Source: Dipteris shenzhenensis (taxonomy: Eukaryota; Polypodiophyta; Polypodiopsida; Gleicheniales). From it: a stretch of 64,000 nt of DNA. The notes under the pieces are model-generated. The model saw nothing but the letters and a program-made list of their open reading frames with translations. It was not told where the DNA came from and did no database searches. This document shows, in pieces, positions 54,053 through 63,059 of this stretch. The DNA is taken from NCBI GenBank assembly GCA_047967505.1, contig CM106539.1; one strand, given 5' to 3'. The first letter of the stretch is position 1. Each line of letters begins with the position of its first letter. The position numbers and the translations under genes were made by a program.

Positions 54053-55276
54053 CTACCTCAATAGCATTTTCACATGAAGGATATCTTCATCACTATCACC
54101 TGTGATGATCAAATCATCAACATAAATGACAAGTAGCATAATCCCTTTCTCTGTTTTTCTCACATAGAGTGAGAAATCTGCCTTGGAAATCTGAAAGCCA
54201 ATAGTGACAAGATACTTTCCTATCTTGTCAGACCATGCTCTAGGTGCTTGCTTCAAGCCATACAAGGCTTTCTTCAACCTGCAAACAAACTCAGGATGAA
54301 TAGCATGAACATAACCTGCTGGCTGCTCCATAAAGAGCTCTTCTTGCAAATCACCATGCAAGAAGGCATTCTTTACATCCATCTGATGTAAAGACCATCC
54401 CTTTGATGCAGCCATAGCAATGGCTGCTCTTACGGTTGCCATCCTTGCAACCGGGCTGAAAGTTTCTTCATAATCAATGCCATATGTCTGTGCATACCCC
54501 TTGACAACTAATCTTGCCTTGTATCTATTCACAAAACCATCTGCATTGTGCTTGATCTTATAAACCCACTTACAGCCAATTGCATTCTTGTCTTTAGGCA
54601 AAGGCACCAATTCCCATGTAGCATTAGCATCCAAGGCATCCATTTCTTCATCCATGGCTTTCTCCCATTTTTCATTTCCCATGGCTTGCTCAAAAGAAGT
54701 GGGTTCTAGTTCCTGTATCACTTTGACCATATAGGCATAGTGAATGGCTGTAAATCCATCATATTTCAGCCTATCCATAGGATACCTAACCCTGGTAGAC
54801 CTGCGCAAAATAGGCTCACTTCCAGGTGCTCTCAAAACATCCCTGGTCTTCCTTACTCCAGGTGTAACAACAGAAGGAATACCCAACTCATCATCAATGC
54901 TCTGTTCTGAGCCACTGGATTCACCATCCACATAAGAGTGACCTGCATTCACATCAAACATGGGCTGATCTACCTTCTCTTTTCCTTTTCGTGATACCTG
55001 CATACCACTTTCTGCATTGCTTTGACGAGATTCTCCTGATCTCAATCTGCCTGTCCATGGCGCAGTATGTGAACCACTGCTAGAGGACACTCTAGGTCCA
55101 CTGATGTTTTGTGATTGCTGCTGTGAATTCTGTGCAGCATTACCATTTTGTGCATCTACATCAATCATCACATTTACTGGTTTATACCAGCTGCTCATCT
55201 CATCAAAAACAACATCTCTGCTCACTGTGAACTTACGTGTAGAAGGGTTATAGCATCTATACCCTTTCTGCTGCAA
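54053..55276 (-). CDS. Copia E reverse transcriptase with linker
   Basis: Open for 407 residues. The linker RCYNPSTRKFTVSRDVVFDE and a Ser/Gln-rich spacer are followed by RT: WELVPLPKDKNAIGCKWVYK, YKARLVVKGYAQTYGIDYEE, WSLHQMDVKNAFLHGDL (Asp), CRLKKALYGLKQAPRAW and MLLVIYVDDLIITGDSDE (catalytic YVDD). All motifs are intact. The upstream boundary is an artefact of a deletion of about 14-15 bp near 55270 that shifts the frame out of integrase. Confidence 0.9.
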   Translation of the reverse strand: MQQKGYRCYNPSTRKFTVSRDVVFDEMSSWYKPVNVMIDVDAQNGNAAQNSQQQSQNISGPRVSSSSGSHTAPWTGRLRSGESRQSNAESGMQVSRKGKEKVDQPMFDVNAGHSYVDGESSGSEQSIDDELGIPSVVTPGVRKTRDVLRAPGSEPILRRSTRVRYPMDRLKYDGFTAIHYAYMVKVIQELEPTSFEQAMGNEKWEKAMDEEMDALDANATWELVPLPKDKNAIGCKWVYKIKHNADGFVNRYKARLVVKGYAQTYGIDYEETFSPVARMATVRAAIAMAASKGWSLHQMDVKNAFLHGDLQEELFMEQPAGYVHAIHPEFVCRLKKALYGLKQAPRAWSDKIGKYLVTIGFQISKADFSLYVRKTEKGIMLLVIYVDDLIITGDSDEDILHVKMLLR

Positions 55277-56228
55277 AGACGCACTTCTCAGCCTTCGGAT
55301 CCAACTTGGACCTCAACTCATCTGGCACATGAACATAGGCAATGCAACCAAAAATTTTCAAATGCGAAATGTCTGGTTTCCTACCAGTATACATCTCCTC
55401 TGGCGTCATGCCATGTATTGCTGCAGTGGGAGTCCTGTTCATTATATAAACTGCTGTAGCAACTGCTTCAGCCCAATAATAATCTGGTAGATCTTTTTCA
55501 TTTAGCATGGCCCGAGATACCTCTCCAATATGACTGTTTTTCCTTTTTGCAATTCCATTTTGTTGTGGGGTATGACTGCATGAATATTGCTGCTTTATGC
55601 CATGCTCCTGCAGGAACCTTGCAAACTCATTTGAGAGGTACTCTCCCCCTCCATCTGACCTTAGGCATTTTATTTGCAGGCCTGTTTCTTTTTCAACCAT
55701 AGCTTTAAAAGCTTTGAAGTGCCCAAACACTTCACTTTTCTTTTTCATAAAATACACCCAAAGTTTTTTGCTGAAGTCATCAATAAATGTGACAAAATAG
55801 TGATAGCCTCCAATAGATGCAGCTTTAGTAGTCCTTACATCAGAGTGGATTAATTCCAATGGCTTTTTACTCTCTTGAACATGCTTAGGAAATGGTTTCC
55901 TTGCCTGTTTTCCAAATTGACAAGCTTCACACACCTTATGCATTTTTGCAACCTTGAATTTAGGCAATCCTGCAACAATATTTTGGGCCTGCATTGATTT
56001 AAGTCACTGTACATTGACATGACCAATGCGTTTATGCCAGATATCAATATCTGCAACTACACCGGTCCCATGTGCAAACATTGCTGCACTCAATTCAGGC
56101 ATGTCCACATCCAACGTAAACATCCTGCCTTTCTTCTTTCCTTTTGCTATCAAGCGACCATTATTTTTCATATCCTCAACAAAACATCCATGAGGATTGA
56201 ATCTGACCTGCAAGCCCCGCTCAACCAT
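55257..56228 (-). pseudogene. Copia E pre-integrase and integrase
   Basis: Begins at the internal deletion junction with MVERGLQVRFNPHGCFVED. The zinc site reads DIDIWHKRIGHVNVQ, stop, then KMHKVCEACQFG; the stop is a CGA-to-TGA change (D1 keeps CGA). The core has LIHSDVRTTKA (first Asp), KCLRSDGGGEYLSNEF (second Asp) and, exactly 36 residues on, Lys in TPQQNGIAKRKN where the DD35E Glu belongs. The same Lys is in copia D2. The frame ends at KCVFAAERV through a small deletion. It would be catalytically dead even if translated. Confidence 0.9.
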
Positions 56229-56506
56229 GAACTTCTGCCTCCAAAACGGGCCCCAAAATGACCTCGAATCAGAAAAATAAAGTCACCGAGGGCTTCGCTT
56301 GATCCCGCACAATATAATGCCCTCTCACCACACCGCGAAGGGCGTCTCAATCTGAGACAGTGCACTCTTGCACTTCTGCCTATGCTACCTGTAGAGATTT
56401 GCTCCCAAACTCGAAAAAGGAAAGCAACACTGGTCCTCTTACCAGGACACTGCGAACTTGGTTTGCTTTCTTGAGCTCCTTACCACGAACAAGGCTTCTG
56501 ATACCA

Positions 56507-56858
56507 TGTGAATATAGTGGGAGAGAGGGAAGGAGTCTCACTTGAGGCTTTCTCACAATCACAATGGGGGAATACACACAAAGCTGGAGGCTGAAAACAG
56601 TTTTCCTCTTCTTAGTTGTGAAAGCCAAAAGAACTCTAGTACAAAGAAATAGAAGAACCCTATATGTGGGTCTCAAACCAAACTCAACTAACTAAGGTGG
56701 CATACTAACTGAGCCACGAACTAGTGTAGATAAGGATAGCTGTCATCCAGCTATTATTCGTGGGCGGTGTACCAACCGCATCTGTAGCTAACAAGTCGGT
56801 GACATAAATGCACAACGGTCACCCTGGCACATCGCGAGTGGAGCTCGATATCTCAACA
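56507..56858 (-). repeat. 5' LTR of copia E
   Basis: 352 bp, TG...CA bounded, followed on the minus strand by the tRNA-Met primer site at 56506. Confidence 0.95.
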
Positions 56859-56863
56859 GGAAG
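56859..56863. repeat. Target-site duplication of copia E, right
   Basis: GGAAG, matching 52803-52807. Confidence 0.9.
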
Positions 56864-58109
56864 TTCATCTAGTATACCTATTGGAGCTTCCCTTGATAGC
56901 ACCCTGCTTAAGTAATCAGAATGGCATGTTGCTTTCTAGGCCTATGCATAATGCTATAGTCAAATTCCTACAATAAGAGCATCCATATGGCCAATCTTCC
57001 TATTAATTGTAGTTTATTCATCACTAAGTAAATGAGAGCTTGGTGATCTACATGAAAATTCACTTTGTTGCCCAATAAATAATGATGAAATTTGTGCAAT
57101 GCACAGATCATTCCAAGTGCCTCCATCTTTATGACTACTTAGTTCTTTTCATGCTTTGTTAAGATTCTATTGGCATGGTAAACTAGTTTGAACCACTTAG
57201 GTGTTTTTTGCTACATAAGCATTGCACCTACTACTGCATCAAAAGCATCAATAAAAACCTCAAATAGAAGAGTCCAGTCAGGGGGTTGTAGTATAGGTGC
57301 TATCATCAACATTTTCTTAACAAATTTTAAAACCATATTGTTGTGCATCACCCTAGATGTATGGCTCAATTTTCCTTGTGAGAGGATAGCATATGTCAAC
57401 AAGGTATCTAAGAAATTTGTAGTGCCATTTAATCTGGCATATAAATCTCTGAAGCTACTTAATGTTTTTTGGTGGTTTGGCATGTTGTGTGGCTGACAAT
57501 TTGTTGGGATCTATTTCCATTCCATCTTATGAGATAATGTGCCCTAGGAGAATTCCTCTACTCACAACAAGTGCACGGCTGGGTTTAAGCTAGCCATTCT
57601 ACACTTGGCAAAACATAAACTCAAGTGTTGCAGATGTTCCACTTTTTTCCCAAATACTGAAAAATCCTCAAGGAATACTTTCATAAAAGATATAAGATAC
57701 TCATCACAAATACCTCTTGGATGTACTTTTGAAAGGTTTGCGGAGCATTCTTAAGACCAAAGGTCATGACATTAGAAGCAAATACTCCCCATTTAGTGAT
57801 GACAAATGTTGTTTTGTCTTTATCTTCAGGTGCCATTCTTATCTAGTTGTAGCCACTAAAACCATCAAGAGAACTATAGATCTCATGACCTACTATAGCA
57901 TCTAGCAAAGAGTCACAGAATAGTAGAGGGAAAGGGTTAGTGATAGTGGTAGCATTCAGCTTTCTATAGTCCACACAAATTCTGAGTTTTCCATTCTTTT
58001 TGGGCACAATGACAATAGGTGAAAGCTATGTAACATGGGTGAGAGGATATATAAAACCAACTCTCAACAACTTATCAATTTCCTCTTTGACGTGTTTTAC
58101 ATAATTGGC
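56864..58109 (-). pseudogene. Gypsy F reverse transcriptase and RNase H (proximal part)
   Basis: Broken frames on the minus strand. RT: SPIVIVPKKNGKLRICVDYR, KLNATTITNPFPLL, IYSSLDGFSGYN, KWGVFASNVMTFGLKNAP and, at the active site, VFLEDFSVFGKKVEHL, where the expected FLDD has become FLED. RNase H (57211-57483) reads KMLMIAPILQPPDWTLLFEV and FIDAFDAVVGAMLM. A diverged copy of the RNase H part lies in the opposite orientation at 60235-60780 (fragment G). Upstream, gag and protease are absent because family H sequence starts at 58110. Confidence 0.85.
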
Positions 58110-58342
58110 CTACGAGGAGGATTTTTTCTTGGTGTTATTTCCCCTTCAAAGTGTCGTCCTACAATGCCTTCATGGACTTTACTAAGGATTGGCATGATCT
58201 CATGTGGCATTACACATCTCCTTGAAACCTGGTCCTTGCCCATCTTGTATAGTTGTCGTGCAATGAGTTGATCGGGTAAAGCTTTTAGAATTAGTTTTCT
58301 TGCATCCACAGATTTCATTTTAGGGGGTGGTCTTCCTGCCAT
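58097..58342 (-). pseudogene. Gypsy H2 integrase N-terminal remnant
   Basis: LPDQLIARQLYKMGKDQVSR, RRCVMPHEIMPILSKVHEG and IVGRHFEGE match the start of integrase in H1, up to the first His of the HHCC zinc site. The frame then crosses the junction into gypsy F. Confidence 0.75.
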
Positions 58343-58469
58343 TAATTACCCAATGATGTTCGCATACCAGTCAAGCACATCATCAATTTGAAATAATGCA
58401 GCATCATCTGGTAGATCATCTTCTATACCGTTCGGCTCTTCTCTTGTCCTCAATTATGACATGCGATCT

Positions 58470-58947
58470 GCAATGTAATGTTGAGCTCCTTTTCTCACCA
58501 CTATTTTGAAATTGAATTCTTGAAGGAGTAGAAGCCATCAAGTGAATTGGCCTATGGTACATGGTCAATTCCCAGGATAGAATAAGGCTTGATGATCTGT
58601 GTAGAAGATAAAGTCAGTAGCCAATATATAGTGTCAAAATTTATTCATGCTGTCGATCATTTTGCTAAAGCTTGTCTTTTTATTGTGGTATAATTCACCT
58701 CCACATCATTTAGCTGCATACTTGCAAAGTATATTAGATAGTCTTTGTTGTATTTTCTAGGTTGACATAACACACTCCCTACTGCATAGTTGGAACCATC
58801 AGTATGTACATGAAATTCTATGTCCCAATTTGGTGCCATAAGGGCTGGGGCCGTGATCAATCTCCACTTGAGGGTTTTGAATTCTTGTTCACATTCATCT
58901 GTCCTGATGAAGTTGACTAGGAGCTTATATAGGGGCCTTGCAGTCAT
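58470..58947 (-). pseudogene. Gypsy H2 RNase H
   Basis: TARPLYKLLVNFIRTDECEQ, KWRLITAPALMAPNWDIEFH, HTDGSNYAVGSVLCQPRK, YLIYFASMQLNDVEVNYTTI and then broken frames to about 58470. This is the standard gypsy RNase H with its first catalytic Asp (HTDGS). Confidence 0.75.
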
Positions 58948-58969
58948 GGCTTACCTAAGTATGAACCTT

Positions 58970-59749
58970 CTATAGTATCCTCTGACATGTCCCATGAAGA
59001 TGACTTGGACACCCTTTGCATTTAGTAGGGGGGAAAGCTATTTTGCCCATGTCAGTTTTTGCAATCCCATGTCGAGAGACTATATGTCCCAAGACTACTC
59101 CATGTGTGACCAAGAATTGGAATTTGAGAGGATTCAAAGAGATTCCATACTCCCCACATTTTTTTAGTATTTCTTCAAGACATTTCAAGTGATCCTTCTT
59201 TCTTGAATATATGCACAAGTCATCGAGGAATACTTGTAGGAATTTGTTTAGGAATGCCTTGAAGATGGTGTACATGACCCTTTGAAAAGTTGCTGAGGCA
59301 TTGCATAATCCAGATGGCATGACTCTGTATGCAAAAATTCCCCATTTAGTGGCAAATGCAATCTTTTCTTGATCTTTAGGAGCGATTTGGAATTGATTGT
59401 ACCCATTGAACCCATCCAAGAAGCTATACACTTCAGACCTAGCTACCCTTTCTAAAAGTATTTTAGTCAATAATAGGGGGTCATGATCTCTTATTGTCAA
59501 TGCATTGATGTTCTTAAGATTCGTGCATATTCTAAGCTTCTTGTTTTTCTTAGGAATAATCACAATTGGTGACACCCAATCGGTATGCTCGATCTCATAA
59601 ATAAAACAGGCATTCAATAACATTTCTAGTTCATCATAGACATGGGTGCCATACTTGGGATTTGTCTTGTAGGGTCCACATACCTTAGGTTTGGATCCTT
59701 CCCTAATTGGTATGGTATATACTGTAACTTCAAGGGAAATCCCTTTCAT
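58970..59749 (-). CDS. Gypsy H2 reverse transcriptase
   Basis: Open for 259 residues. In order: KVCGPYKTNPKYGTHVYDEL, TDWVSPIVIIPKKNKKLRI, SEVYSFLDGFNGYNQFQIAP (catalytic Asp), WGIFAYRVMPSGLCNASATF, FLQVFLDDLCIYSRKKDHL (FLDD in place of YLDD) and GVVLGHIVSRHGI. Bounded by a stop upstream (59756) and one after CQRIL. A fragment of a polyprotein, with no independent function. Confidence 0.85.
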   Translation of the reverse strand: MKGISLEVTVYTIPIREGSKPKVCGPYKTNPKYGTHVYDELEMLLNACFIYEIEHTDWVSPIVIIPKKNKKLRICTNLKNINALTIRDHDPLLLTKILLERVARSEVYSFLDGFNGYNQFQIAPKDQEKIAFATKWGIFAYRVMPSGLCNASATFQRVMYTIFKAFLNKFLQVFLDDLCIYSRKKDHLKCLEEILKKCGEYGISLNPLKFQFLVTHGVVLGHIVSRHGIAKTDMGKIAFPPTKCKGCPSHLHGTCQRIL

Positions 59750-60234
59750 TTCCTTCTAGGACCAAGCCATGCAATCTCTATATTTCATCAGCAATTCTTT
59801 CAATTCTTTTTCTTCTTCTAGAGTGAGTTGTTCACCGGAGTTGTTCACCGATGTAGAAATGTTTTTATTCTTCTTCATCCAAGGTAAGATTCAATTTTAT
59901 TGTCTTGGTTGGTCCTTCATATATTGGGGATCCTCAATATTCTCTATTTTTGTGAACTATGATTCCCTGATTGGGATTGGGAATTGCTATTGTAGCTTCT
60001 CCCCTAGTGTAGTTTTTGAAGTAATTGGGAACCTCCCTTACTAGGTGCTTGCTTGGCTATTAGCACCACTAGATGAGCACTAGATAGAGCCCAGTGAGGC
60101 TAGGCTCTGCAAAAACTGGGCTCTGGTTGCATGATGTTTGTGCTTGAAGATACCTTGCACATATTTGTTATCCTCTCACAAAGTTGACTAGAGATACAGA
60201 ACCATTCATCTAGTGAAATCTTCAAGAATATGCA

Positions 60235-60780
60235 TTCAGCATTTTGAAAAAGATGCTCATAGTGGCACCTATTCTACAACCCCCTGATTGGCCTCTTCCT
60301 TTTGAAGTATTTGTGGATTCTTCAAATTCAGTAGTTGGTGCAATCCTAATGCAACAAAAAACACCAAAATGGTTCAGACCTGTGTACTATGTAAGCAGGA
60401 TCTTAACCAAACATGAGAGAGAATCTACAGTTACAAAAAGAGAGGAACTTGGTATGATTCATGCATTGCAAAGTTTAGACATTATTTACTGGCTAATAAG
60501 GTAAATTTCCATGTTGACCACTAGGCTTTGATTTATTTGGTCCATAAACAGCAACTAACAGGAAGGCTTGCAAGATGGATGCTTTTGTTACAAGAGTTTG
60601 ATTACACTGTGGTGCATAGACCAGGAAAACAGCATGCCATAACATATTATTTGAGCAGACTCCAATCAAGAGAGAAGCTCTGACTGGCATCCTAGATGAA
60701 CTCCCTGATGCATGTATATTTATGGTAAGGATAGAAGAACCACCAAACTACTATGACAAGATGTTATTTTCCTTACTGAT
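60235..60780 (+). pseudogene. Gypsy fragment G: RNase H of the F family, opposite strand
   Basis: KKMLIVAPILQPPDWPLPFE and VFVDSSNSVVGAILMQQ are nearly the same as gypsy F RNase H (57211-57483). It continues YYVSRILTKHERESTVTKRE, then in broken frames RLARWMLLLQEFDYTVVHRPG. At 60695-60770 it also contains the sequence that flanks the copia E insertion in F (CTAGATGAACT..., GAACCACCAAA), so it gives the empty-site version of the E target. Confidence 0.85.
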
Positions 60781-62029
60781 GGACTAATCCCAGAACATTG
60801 AAACTAATATGAGATGAAAGATTTCAATTCGACAACTAATGTGAGATGAAAGATTTCGATTAGACAACTAACATGAGACTGAAGAATGAGAAGGTTGGGC
60901 TCAATGAACTCAAAGATTTCGATTACCAAACTAACATGATACTGAAGATTGAGAAGGTCGGGGCTCAATGAACTCTCTCCCTATCTAAGTGCAGTGCAGA
61001 TGCAACTAAGAGCCCATTATGAAATCTAGCCCCAAAACTCTATACGCCAATCCAAACTCTGTACATCGATCCACCTACTACCAATCCACCTACAACAAAT
61101 ATATGGCATATACAAATAACTTTGGAATGCTTTTGTTCTATTTGAAAACGGTGTTGGATGGCATCCTCACAAAAACAGACCTAGAGAAGGAGGAAAATAG
61201 CTGCAAGGAGGACATGCTTTGGTGGTGGGTGTATTACTTGGAGTCGAAAGAGACAATGAATATTGATTTCCTTGGCTATTGTTTTTTCTACTCCTTTAAG
61301 GTACTTGTCAAGCTCATGATGTAGGTTTCTTTTGGCAAGACATGAAAGAGGGGTGAAGATGTATAGAGCTCAAAGACTAGGATGAAGAGAACCTCAAGCG
61401 AAAGGAAGAGTTACTATAGGCATATAAGTCGGCCGAGTCAAGCAAGCAGTGTGTAATCCAAGTGTGTGAAGAGGTCTGCTATTGTGCATCAGATTGGCCT
61501 AATGAGATGATAGATGCTTGCCATAGAGAGGGTGATAAGATAGTTGGGAGACTTCTATAATTTCCTTGAAAAAGAAAAATGTTGATGTATTTTGAAACAA
61601 TAAAAATCTTGCAGACATTTCTTAGAGTTGTGGACTTTCTCATGGTGCTCGTAATGCATGATTTTGTATCGCCCTGCTCCCATGTTAGTACTTAAATGTT
61701 TTAAGTAGCCTAGTGGTTGAAATATGATGGTTAACAAATGATAACCAATCTAAAGGGCACTAGCACTATGCAAAAAATTTTAGGATAGCACATCAGTAGT
61801 GTAGGGATAGCACAGTAGTAATGCAGGATAAGTTATCACCAGCGTCGTGGTTGGTTGCACTAGGATATTAACAGCCACCAGTGCGATGCTTTGCTTCTAT
61901 TATTACAAGGTGAATGGATTTGTAGGATGTATGGATTCAACTAGCATGGTGGTTGTTGGGATATACTAAAAACAAGCATGGAATTTACCGTTTGGGATTT
62001 ACAAAAATAATTTAATAAAAGTAGCACGG
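60781..62029. other. No recognisable gene; short local repeats
   Basis: At 60810-60960 the phrase GATGAAAGATTTCGATTAGA recurs three times imperfectly. At 61940 and 62020 GTGGTTRTTGGGATATACTA recurs. No coding similarity seen. Confidence 0.5.
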
Positions 62030-62640
62030 TGGTTATTTGGGATATACTAAAAAGAAGCATAGTCTCAAATACAAATCCCATTTTGTAGGACAAGTGGACA
62101 TATTGTTTCCTTGCAATGAGACTACATACATTTTCTTAGTACTATCTCAGTCATCCTCGTCCACCACTCCAAGACACCCCAAGATGTGCTCATGCGTGTC
62201 TAAATCCAATTTGAAAACACTCTTGCCCTTCTTTCATTGTGGCACAGGTTGCATCTGGAACTTAATAGCTCTTACTAGATGAGAGTACACATATGTTTGT
62301 GGACTCTTATGTAGCATTTCATAATTGTGGCCTCTCTTGGATGTTTTTTGGTACCAAAAATCTCTGACTACTATAAATCCCACTTCTCCTAGTTGTTTCC
62401 CAATTATCCTTAAATGTTTCCTCAACCTTGTACTTAGGTTTTGTGCACTGCAATAGAAATTATGGATCATCTTCCTCATTCTCCCTAGAATCTATGACAA
62501 TTGCAAAGTTATCCCCCTCTTCCAAACAATTAGTGAGGTCATCAAAACTCTCCCCAAACTGTGGCGAGTTGTTTATCTCTCCATTTTTTATCATTCCATC
62601 TGAACATAGAGGGAAAACTTGAACTCGCTCCTATGCCTTC
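62030..62640 (-). pseudogene. Unrecognised degenerate coding remnant
   Basis: The minus strand holds a protein-like frame with few stops: VFPLCSDGMIKNGEINN, NFAIVIDSRENEEDDP, LLQCTKPKYKVEETFKDNW, then after a frameshift RDFWYQKTSKRGHNYEMLHK, TYVYSHLVRAIKFQMQPVPQ and KSVFKLDLDTHEHILGCLGV. Amino-acid usage (acidic then aromatic/basic) argues against chance. I cannot name the family. It lies beside transposon fragments and may come from a DNA transposon or a captured gene. Confidence 0.4.
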
Positions 62641-62830
62641 ATAGTTATAATATTCTCACAATCGTCATGATCCCCTATGATGCACACACTATAGAAACAA
62701 GAAAGTTTTCTTGTTTTAATCAGTTGGTTGTTCGAAAAGCCCCATATGCTATGCAAACCATGAACTCCTTTAATTTTCTCGCAATTGTTCTAGCTTCTCC
62801 TTTGCACTTCATCCACTTTCACTTCATAGA

Positions 62831-63048
62831 ACTGAAAAAGCGAGGTAGATATTCCATGGAAGCGACTCATCAATGCTTGGAGCCAAGGCGTTGGGAGTTG
62901 GCTCTGACAGGCTGAAGCAGAAGTCATGGCTTGTGGAGATATAGCATAGACGGAAGCAGTGCACTGTGTAATGTAGGAGCAAGCACCATTTGTAGAGGAG
63001 CCGTTGTAGAGCCTTTAGAAGTGCGGTTGCATAGGTAGCCAGAGGTAT
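62831..63048 (-). repeat. Leader fragment of the Gag-only element family
   Basis: Closely matches 48096-48420 (GAAAAAGCGAGGTAGATATT, CCATGGAAGCGACTCATCAA, GTGCGGTTGCATAGGTAGCC), with about 100 bp deleted inside. No LTR accompanies it. Confidence 0.8.
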
Positions 63049-63059
63049 AGCTTAGGGAA

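Larger units (their letters stand above)
52808..56858 (-). mobile_element. Copia E, complete insertion lacking gag and protease
   Basis: 4,051 bp with two 352-bp LTRs (TGTGAA...CTCAACA) and a perfect 5-bp target duplication GGAAG, inserted in gypsy F. The primer site (TGGTATCAGAAGCC, minus from 56506) and polypurine tract (GCTCGAGGGGGAG, just above 53159) are intact. Compared with copia D1, the leader jumps at about 56228 from GGCAGAAGTTC straight to the pre-integrase ATGGTTGAGC. About 1.5 kb (D1 32268-33777: gag, protease) is therefore missing. Integrase, RT and RNase H remain but carry stops, a small frameshifting deletion and a Glu-to-Lys change in the integrase triad. Confidence 0.9.
58110..60050 (-). 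mobile_element. Gypsy fragment H2: protease-RT linker to integrase start
   Basis: Same family as H1. Minus-strand order: linker (IAIPNPNQGIIVHKNREY, KELLMKYRDCMAWS), RT, RNase H, then the first part of integrase, which stops at GEITPRKN near 58110 and is joined directly to RT sequence of gypsy F. The RT-proximal stop (TAG, 59756-59758) replaces the codon after CMAWS. No LTRs were found. Confidence 0.8.
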
